Shown here: piece by piece, positions 1 to 4,925 of the stretch
How positions within the stretch are numbered: position 1 is the first letter of the stretch
Layout of the letters: the number at the start of each line of letters is the position of its first letter
Assembly: GCA_027071965.1 (NCBI GenBank)
Contig: JALSYJ010000173.1
Coordinates: 1 to 12,374, forward strand
Source: Robiginitomaculum sp.
Lineage (GTDB): Bacteria; Pseudomonadota; Alphaproteobacteria; Caulobacterales; Maricaulaceae
DNA: 12,374 bases
Direction: 5' to 3'
Notes under the pieces: generated by a model
Told to the model about the DNA's origin: nothing
Databases searched by the model: none
Seen by the model: only the letters and a program-made list of their open reading frames with translations
Translations under genes and position numbers: made by a program

Positions 1-2
1 TT

Positions 3-323
3 ACTGATGTAAGGCGGGATGCGGGAAAAAACGCTATATCTGTAAACCTGACCAGAGGGCCATTTCGCAGTCTTGAAAACCACTGGCAGTTTCACTCGCT
101 TTCAGATGGCTCTGCTGTGGTGGAGTTTTGGGTGAGTTTCGCATTTTCCCTGCCTGTTCTTGGGTCGTTATTCCGCTCCAAGCAACAAAGGGCCGAGCAA
201 TTGATCCTGCAATCATTTGAACGGCGGGCAGGGCAGTGCTGCACAAAAATACCCTGTACAATGGACGAAAATGAAATTGCCAAGGAAATAAAAAGGCTAC
301 AGACTATCAGCAAGCATAGCTAG
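3..323 (+). CDS. Coq10/RatA-family START-like protein, 3' part (5' end outside window)
   Basis: The reading frame is open from the window edge to the TAG at 321-323, giving about 106 residues of a family usually near 150. The family binds ubiquinone or its intermediates in a START-like helix-grip fold (Coq10) and is often annotated as RatA. Seen here: the GPF segment near residues 19-21 followed by L-x-N-x-W-x-F, then the last beta strand (VVEFWVSFAFS) and the long C-terminal helix ending in SFERRA. This is the expected order for the C-terminal half of the fold. After ERRA the frame continues for about 30 residues, rich in Cys and then charged residues, which I do not recognise as part of the family. 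The last 27 bases overlap the 3' end of the opposing cinA/pncC gene. Family assignment is by motif and by position next to cinA-pgpA-ispDF; the exact role is inferred. Confidence 0.75.
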   Translation, partial: TDVRRDAGKNAISVNLTRGPFRSLENHWQFHSLSDGSAVVEFWVSFAFSLPVLGSLFRSKQQRAEQLILQSFERRAGQCCTKIPCTMDENEIAKEIKRLQTISKHS

Positions 324-785
324 TGCCTGCCGGACGCTGTTCATGCGAACATTAGCCCGGCCATCATTATCAAAGCGACACTCTTTGGTTACGGTTCTAA
401 AGCCAATACGGGCAACCGCAAAACAAACCAGACCAACAGGTTTCTCATCGGTGCCCCCGCCAGGCCCGGCAATGCCGGTAACAGCTACTGCCACATCAGC
501 ACTTGATGCCGCAAGTGCGCCTTCTGCCATCAATTCTGCTACTTTTTCGCTTACTGCACCATGTTCAACCAACATGCCCTGTGGCACTCCAAGCAGGGAC
601 GATTTTGCCTTATAGGAATATGTGGTGAAACCGCAGTCAAAAACTCTGGAGGAGCCATCTACGGCAGTCAGGGCCGCGCTTACCAGTCCACCAGTGCAGC
701 TTTCGGCCACCGATATCATGTTTTTGCCCGCAACTGCTTTGTGCAATACGTCTTTGGCCAGCGTCAATACATCAGATGAGAACAT
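297..785 (-). CDS. pncC: CinA C-terminal-domain protein, nicotinamide-nucleotide amidase (PncC type)
   Basis: A 162-residue single-domain protein with the size and motifs of stand-alone CinA C-terminal (PncC) enzymes. These deamidate nicotinamide mononucleotide to nicotinate mononucleotide in the pyridine-nucleotide salvage cycle. Visible motifs: SVAESCTGG (residues 25-33), the GFTTYS..AK..LLGV stretch (52-66), GAVSE.VA.LMAEGA (76-90), and AVTGIAGPGGG followed by KPVGLV (101-120). The start ATG has an AGAGG five bases upstream. The gene is the third of a leftward unit, 17 bases after pgpA, and its end overlaps the convergent Coq10-like gene by 27 bases. The absence of the N-terminal CinA (MoaB-like) domain is normal for this subfamily, so this is not a truncation. 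The protein is expected to be cytoplasmic. Many databases label the family 'competence/damage-inducible protein CinA', but nothing here points to competence. Confidence 0.9.
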   Translation of the reverse strand: MFSSDVLTLAKDVLHKAVAGKNMISVAESCTGGLVSAALTAVDGSSRVFDCGFTTYSYKAKSSLLGVPQGMLVEHGAVSEKVAELMAEGALAASSADVAVAVTGIAGPGGGTDEKPVGLVCFAVARIGFRTVTKECRFDNDGRANVRMNSVRQALAMLADSL

Positions 786-802
786 AACAGCCTCTGTTCT
801 TG

Positions 803-1258
803 TTAAAACAACGGAATATTTCTAAAGAGCATGATCAATATGCCGGCAAACAATCCGGCAAGCATGTCATCGCTCATAATGCCCCATCCTGCGGGCAGAC
901 GCTCAAGGCGGCCTATAAGCCATGGTTTGGCAATATCAAACAGCCTGAACAATGCAAATGCAGCAATCAATTCCCACAATATCGGAGCAACAAATACCAG
1001 TGCCAGCCATTGTCCGGCAACCTCATCAATAACTACTTCGGAAGGGTCTTTTTTATTGTTGCAGCTTGCGTAATACCCTGAAGCCCAGACCCCAATAAAA
1101 AAGGTGACCAGACAAAGCGCCAGTAACGCCTGCCAGCCAAAGAATATCAACACGTATATGCCGATTGGCAATGCTGCCAGCGATCCCCATGTGCCGGGGG
1201 CAGGGCGCAGATAACCCACATAGAAGAAAGTGGAAATAATCTGGCTTAATACTCTCAT
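803..1258 (-). CDS. pgpA: Phosphatidylglycerophosphatase A
   Basis: A 151-residue integral membrane phosphatase of the PgpA family. It removes the phosphate from phosphatidylglycerol-phosphate to give phosphatidylglycerol in the inner membrane. Family signatures are clear: the N-terminal RPAPGTWGSL segment (about residues 18-27), DPSEVVIDE.AGQW in the middle (about 71-83), and the FDI.KPW...E...GWGI..DD segment (about 107-131), which carries the acidic residues of the active site. Hydrophobic stretches follow each motif, consistent with several membrane helices. I chose the ATG at 1258-1256 because an AAAGG sits at a good distance (six bases). A GTG three bases further upstream (1261) is also in frame and would add one Met-coding residue. 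The ATG overlaps the ispDF stop codon in a TGATG arrangement, implying translational coupling. It is followed 17 bases later by cinA/pncC. Confidence 0.92.
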   Translation of the reverse strand: MRVLSQIISTFFYVGYLRPAPGTWGSLAALPIGIYVLIFFGWQALLALCLVTFFIGVWASGYYASCNNKKDPSEVVIDEVAGQWLALVFVAPILWELIAAFALFRLFDIAKPWLIGRLERLPAGWGIMSDDMLAGLFAGILIMLFRNIPLF

Positions 1259-2415
1259 CACAGACCTTTCAAAACAGTCACGCTGGCCAGAGCTGCGATG
1301 CCTTCCTTGCGACCGGCAAAGCCCAGTTTTTCGGTGGTTGTGGCTTTCACGCTAACCTGGGTAATGTCAAGCAAAAGAATATCTGCAATACGGGCTCGCA
1401 TCTGTTTCCTGAACGGATTTATTTTCGGCTGTTCGCAAATAAGGGTAACGTCCACATGAACTATTTGCGCCCCGTGGTTTTGAGCAAGTTCTGCTGCATG
1501 ACGCAAAAAAACGCTTGAATCGGCATTTTTCCATTTTACCTCAGAAGGAGGAAAGTGATCGCCAATATCACCAAGAGCCATTGCTCCTAATATCCCGTCA
1601 GTAATGGCATGCAGACCCACATCAGCATCGGAGTGACCTTTTAGGGAAAATCCGCACTCAAACACCACCCCGCACAAGACCATAGTGTCTCCTGGACTTA
1701 TCTGGTGCACATCATAACCGGTTCCGGTCACGGAAACAGAAGCCTTCTGTTGGATCATTTGTTCAGCCCTTTGCAGATCATTTAGGGTGGTGATTTTGAA
1801 ATTGTCTTCATTGCCCATTATGGTTTTGCAACTGATACCCGCTTGCAGGGCGATTGAAAAATCATCCACATATGACACATGCCTGTCACGAGCAGCAAAA
1901 GCGTGCATTATTGCATTATAGTTAAAGCCTTGCGGGGTTTGTATGCGTAAAAAACGCTGACGCTCTGCATCTTTGATAACCTCTCCGCTTGCCTGATCCA
2001 CTTCCTTAATGGCATCCACAACGGGCAAAGCCGGTGCGCAGGCCTTTACCTCATTTAGTTTTGCAGTAATCGCGCTGATATCTTCGGGCGATACAAAGGG
2101 GCGTGCGCCATCATGGATAAGTACATTGCCGCACGAGATTTTATCTAATGCCTGTAATCCGGCATATACGGATTGGCTGCGGGTTGCGCCGCCGATGACC
2201 ATTGTCGGAGGGTTGTCGGGAAAGGATTTTGCAAAAAGATCAATGTCTGATTCTGCAATGACCACAATCAGTTCACGAACATCAGGGTGTTCGGTAAATT
2301 TTTGTAACGTATGTCGCAAAACCGGCTGTCCAGCCAATAGTTGATATTGCTTGGGAATTTCCCCGCCAAAGCGCAAACCACGTCCAGCAGCAACAATCAC
2401 CACGTCTGTTTTCAT
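1258..2415 (-). CDS. ispDF: Bifunctional IspDF: MEP cytidylyltransferase / MECDP synthase
   Basis: A fusion of two enzymes of the non-mevalonate isoprenoid pathway. The N-terminal IspD part (about residues 1-222) couples CTP to 2-C-methyl-D-erythritol 4-phosphate. It shows AAGRG.R (9-15), PKQY (21-24), a VIGGATR.QSV stretch and HDGARPF. The C-terminal IspF part (about 227-385) forms the cyclodiphosphate. It shows GYDVHQ with the metal ligands D235 and H237, GHSDADV..HAITD.ILGA with H261, GDIG.HFPP, and TTEKLGF near the end. I place the start at the ATG at 2415-2413, which begins MKTDVVIVAAGRG and has an AGGG upstream, giving 385 residues. The frame stays open to an ATG at 2508, but that adds 31 residues unlike IspD and would overlap the divergent dusB start. 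The gene leads the leftward unit with pgpA and cinA/pncC. Fused IspDF is common in Alphaproteobacteria. Confidence 0.95.
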   Translation of the reverse strand: MKTDVVIVAAGRGLRFGGEIPKQYQLLAGQPVLRHTLQKFTEHPDVRELIVVIAESDIDLFAKSFPDNPPTMVIGGATRSQSVYAGLQALDKISCGNVLIHDGARPFVSPEDISAITAKLNEVKACAPALPVVDAIKEVDQASGEVIKDAERQRFLRIQTPQGFNYNAIMHAFAARDRHVSYVDDFSIALQAGISCKTIMGNEDNFKITTLNDLQRAEQMIQQKASVSVTGTGYDVHQISPGDTMVLCGVVFECGFSLKGHSDADVGLHAITDGILGAMALGDIGDHFPPSEVKWKNADSSVFLRHAAELAQNHGAQIVHVDVTLICEQPKINPFRKQMRARIADILLLDITQVSVKATTTEKLGFAGRKEGIAALASVTVLKGL

Positions 2416-2496
2416 GTCTTGGCCCTGTTTCATTTGCCCGATATTTGTGGCAGGATTGATCAATAACCGTTTCCACCTGTTAAAGTCTAGCGGCAC
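2416..2496. promoter_or_regulatory. Divergent promoter region between ispDF and dusB, with a 10-bp palindrome
   Basis: These 81 bases separate the divergently read ispDF and dusB genes, so promoters for both units are expected here or just outside. A perfect 10-bp palindrome, ATTGATCAAT, lies at 2455-2464. Toward dusB, a TTGATC (2456-2461) is followed after 17 bases by GTTAAA (2479-2484), a weak match to a sigma-70 type -35/-10 pair. If real, it would place the transcript start only a few bases before the dusB ATG. Toward ispDF I see no convincing -35/-10 pair. The region assignment is by gene arrangement; the individual elements are guesses. Confidence 0.35.
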
Positions 2497-3501
2497 ATGA
2501 GTATTCAAATAGGAAATATTGTTCTGGACAATCAGGTGGTGTTGGCCCCGATGTCAGGGATTACCGATCTGCCATTTCGTTCCATGGTGCAAAAGCTTGG
2601 CGCCGGGCTGGTGGTAAGTGAAATGACCGCCAGCGAGCAATTGGTTTTACAACGAAAAGACAGTTTGCGCAAAATTGCAAAAGATAATTGTCGTGGCCCA
2701 TTTGTCGTACAGCTTGCCGGTCGTGAGGCGCACTGGATGGCAGAGGGTGCAAAACTGGCTGAGGATGCCGGGGCGCAGATCATTGATATAAATATGGGCT
2801 GTCCATCACGGCGGGTAACCAAGGGGGCTTCAGGTTCGGCATTGATGCGTGATCTTGATCATGCACTAACCCTTATCAATTCAGTGGTTAAAGCGGTCAA
2901 TGTGCCGGTTACCTTAAAAATGCGTTTGGGATGGGACGATAACAGTATAAATGCCCCGGAACTGGCAAAACGTGCTGAAGATGCCGGGGTGATGATGATT
3001 TGTGTGCATGGGCGCACAAGGTGCCAGTTTTATAAGGGAAAGGCAGACTGGAAAAAAGTGCGTAAGGTCAGGGATGCCATAAGCATACCATTATTGGTAA
3101 ATGGCGATATATGCACAACAGCAGATGCCGAAATGGCGCTGGATCATTCGGGGGCTGATGGAGTGATGGTCGGGCGGGCTGCCTGTGGCCGGCCATGGTT
3201 GCCGGGTCAAATTGCCAAAGAGCTTAAATGTGAAACATTCGTGCTGCCAACATTGAGTGAGCAGGGGGATTATCTGCGCGAACAATTTGCGGGTAGTCTA
3301 TCCTTGTATGGGCAGGTGCTGGGCATCAAAATGTTCCGAAAACATATTGCATGGACTATTGATGCAGCATTTTCAGCCTCGCACAGCAAAGCAGAATTGG
3401 CCGCATTGCGCGCCGATATCTGTGCCAGCATGAACCCTGATCATATTGATGATCAATTAAAAGCCATGTTTTCATCAAACAGAACCAGTATGGCAGCATG
3501 A
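2497..3501 (+). CDS. dusB: tRNA-dihydrouridine synthase (DusB/NifR3 family)
   Basis: A 334-residue FMN-dependent flavoprotein that reduces uridine to dihydrouridine in tRNA. The TIM-barrel signature is complete: APMSGITDLPFR (17-28), INMGCPSRRVTKG.SGSALMRD (98-119) with the catalytic Cys102, VTLKMRLGWDD (138-148), the HGRTRCQFYKG.ADW phosphate and FMN-binding segment (171-185), and VNGDI followed by GADGVMVGRA.GRPW (201-234). The segment V-H-G-R-T-R-C-Q-F-Y-K-G is typical of the alphaproteobacterial NifR3 group. No strong Shine-Dalgarno sequence precedes the ATG. It is the first gene of the rightward series, and its stop overlaps the start of the ntrC-like gene in an ATGA (3498-3501). In most alphaproteobacteria ntrB follows dusB; here it does not. 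Confidence 0.95.
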   Translation: MSIQIGNIVLDNQVVLAPMSGITDLPFRSMVQKLGAGLVVSEMTASEQLVLQRKDSLRKIAKDNCRGPFVVQLAGREAHWMAEGAKLAEDAGAQIIDINMGCPSRRVTKGASGSALMRDLDHALTLINSVVKAVNVPVTLKMRLGWDDNSINAPELAKRAEDAGVMMICVHGRTRCQFYKGKADWKKVRKVRDAISIPLLVNGDICTTADAEMALDHSGADGVMVGRAACGRPWLPGQIAKELKCETFVLPTLSEQGDYLREQFAGSLSLYGQVLGIKMFRKHIAWTIDAAFSASHSKAELAALRADICASMNPDHIDDQLKAMFSSNRTSMAA

Positions 3502-4841
3502 CACGAAAATCCGCTGCACAACCGTTAATACTCATTGCAAGCAGGGACGGTGATGGCCGGGCAAGCCTGTCGCGGGCGATTAGCAATTTAGGGTATAAGG
3601 TTCGTGGAACCGATGCCTTATCGACACTGTTAAGCTGGGTAAGAAAAGACACTATTGCTCTGGTGGTTTTGGATGTGGATTTATATGAACCATCCCGCAA
3701 CGGCTTTGATACCTTGCAGGATATAGGGCAAATTGATCCGGCTTGCCCGGTAATTGCTCTTGGCGGGGAAAATACGGTTTTATCCTCCTTGCTTTCGGCC
3801 AGATTTGGAGCGGTGGATTTTTTTGCCCGGCCCTATAGTATTCCCTCCTTGCTTGAAACAATAGCCAATCATGTAAGCAAGCAGTCTTCGGGCAGAAAGA
3901 CCAAAACACCATCTCCGGCAATGCCGTTAATTGACCGTTCAAAGTCTATGAAGAGCGTATTGCCACTGATTTCCAAAGCTGCCCGTTCCAATTTTCCTGC
4001 TTTGATTTTCGGGGAGGTTGGTACCGGCAAGTATCTCGTGGCAAATATTATGCATAAATTTGGCGCAGGAAAAGATGCAAAAGTGATCACGGTCATGCCT
4101 TCGCAGGCAATGGCGCAAATCCGACAATTGCAGGATGTATCTTTGGACCAAGAGCCTAAAACCGTTATTTTTCGGCGCCTGCATCATTTTTGTGCTGAAT
4201 CGCAATCCGCTTTGTGTGACTGGATTGATGAAAATGAACACAGCAATAATCCGTCCAGGGTGATAGCCACCTTTGATCAGGGAGACTGCACCATTTCCGG
4301 TGAGCAAAAAATCAGTCCTGAATTGCTGGGCCGATTGCAGGTTCTGTCCATAAAAATGCCAGCCCTGCGCCATCGCCGTGCTGACATTGCAGAACTTGCT
4401 TCAGAGTTTTTGGAAGGCTTTTCTCCGCAAGCAAAAACCTTGAGCGATTGTGCGGTTAAAATGCTGGAAAATCTGCCATGGCCGGGAAATGTCAGACAGT
4501 TGAAAAGTTTTCTGGCTGCAGCAAGCACGCAAATATCCGCGCCAGTGCTTGATGAGGCGGATTTACAAAAAGTCCTGCTGTCATCACAGGATAATGATCC
4601 TACCCATGCGAAGCTGGATGCGATTATACAGCAAATCATCAGTGAAAATTCCGGCAGAACAGAAGACAGGGAGATGAATGGTGTTTATCGGACTGTGATT
4701 TTGGCGGTGGAGCGCCCCTTGTTCGAGCTGATTCTGGAGCAGGAAAATGACAATCAACTGGCAACAGCTAAACGGCTTGGAATAAATCGAAATACACTTC
4801 GCAAGAAGTTGTTGGAACACGGGCTGATAACGCGCAAGTGA
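3498..4841 (+). CDS. Degenerate NtrC-family DNA-binding regulator (pseudo-receiver, catalytically incomplete AAA+, intact HTH)
   Basis: The 447 residues align with NtrC throughout. Receiver (about 11-125): the phosphoacceptor position is still Asp59 (VVLDVD), but the acidic pocket reads S15-R16-D17 instead of D-D-D, the switch Thr is Gly89, and the conserved Lys is Arg111 (ARPY for PKPF). AAA+ (about 140-340): Walker A is kept (GEVGTGK, 172-178), but the GAFTGA loop is missing from a segment some 20 residues shorter than usual. Walker B is IFRRLHH (224-230), with Arg-Arg in place of Asp-Glu. Sensor I Asn is Phe259, and the arginine-finger stretch reads ISPELLGRL for the usual FREDL..RL. Sensor II is kept (PWPGNVRQL, 327-335). 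The C-terminal Fis-type domain is well conserved (VERPL near 404-408; LGINRNTLRKK, 427-437). Its start overlaps the dusB stop with no clear ribosome-binding site, suggesting translational coupling. No ntrB gene precedes it. It is probably a DNA-binding regulator independent of phosphorylation, ATP hydrolysis and sigma-54. Confidence 0.85.
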   Translation: MTRKSAAQPLILIASRDGDGRASLSRAISNLGYKVRGTDALSTLLSWVRKDTIALVVLDVDLYEPSRNGFDTLQDIGQIDPACPVIALGGENTVLSSLLSARFGAVDFFARPYSIPSLLETIANHVSKQSSGRKTKTPSPAMPLIDRSKSMKSVLPLISKAARSNFPALIFGEVGTGKYLVANIMHKFGAGKDAKVITVMPSQAMAQIRQLQDVSLDQEPKTVIFRRLHHFCAESQSALCDWIDENEHSNNPSRVIATFDQGDCTISGEQKISPELLGRLQVLSIKMPALRHRRADIAELASEFLEGFSPQAKTLSDCAVKMLENLPWPGNVRQLKSFLAAASTQISAPVLDEADLQKVLLSSQDNDPTHAKLDAIIQQIISENSGRTEDREMNGVYRTVILAVERPLFELILEQENDNQLATAKRLGINRNTLRKKLLEHGLITRK

Positions 4842-4925
4842 CTTTTTAGCAACAAGGTGTTGAGTTGTAGCAACACTTGCGGCATAGTGAGGTCAGTGAA
4901 GTGAAACAAATACAGTTCAATTTCG
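4842..4925 (+). promoter_or_regulatory. Intergenic region before ntrY: hairpin, paired AGCAACA repeats, possible promoter
   Basis: The 84 bases between the ntrC-like gene and ntrY contain an imperfect inverted repeat. CAAGGTGTTG (4853-4862) pairs with CAACACTTG (4871-4879) across an 8-base loop, leaving one bulged G. Two copies of AGCAACA stand at 4848-4854 and 4869-4875, 21 bases apart, that is two helical turns. A weak sigma-70-like pair overlaps this: TTGAGT (4860-4865) and CATAGT (4883-4888), 17 bases apart. There is no T-run after the hairpin, so it does not look like an intrinsic terminator. It could be an operator for a separate ntrYX promoter; this is inferred. Confidence 0.3.

Noticed and set aside
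297..785. cinA as a truncated gene missing its N-terminal domain
   Set aside because: Stand-alone proteins of about 160 residues with the complete amidase domain are a normal subfamily, and this one has its own start and ribosome-binding site.
800..1081. Plus-strand open frames opposite pgpA and ispDF
   Set aside because: They are antisense to well-supported genes and show no family features.
2416..2508. Longer ispDF start at 2508 giving 31 extra residues
   Set aside because: The extra residues do not resemble IspD N-termini, the start would overlap the divergent dusB coding region, and the downstream ATG at 2415 begins directly with the expected first strand.
3498..4841. Frameshift or sequencing error as the cause of the missing NtrC motifs
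   Set aside because: The frame is continuous, and NtrC-like sequence can be aligned on both sides of each lost motif in the same frame. Walker B is replaced in register (IFRRLHH for LFLDEIGD) rather than scrambled.
4853..4879. Hairpin after the ntrC-like gene as an intrinsic terminator
   Set aside because: No T-run follows the stem on either strand, and the stem is only moderately stable with a bulge.
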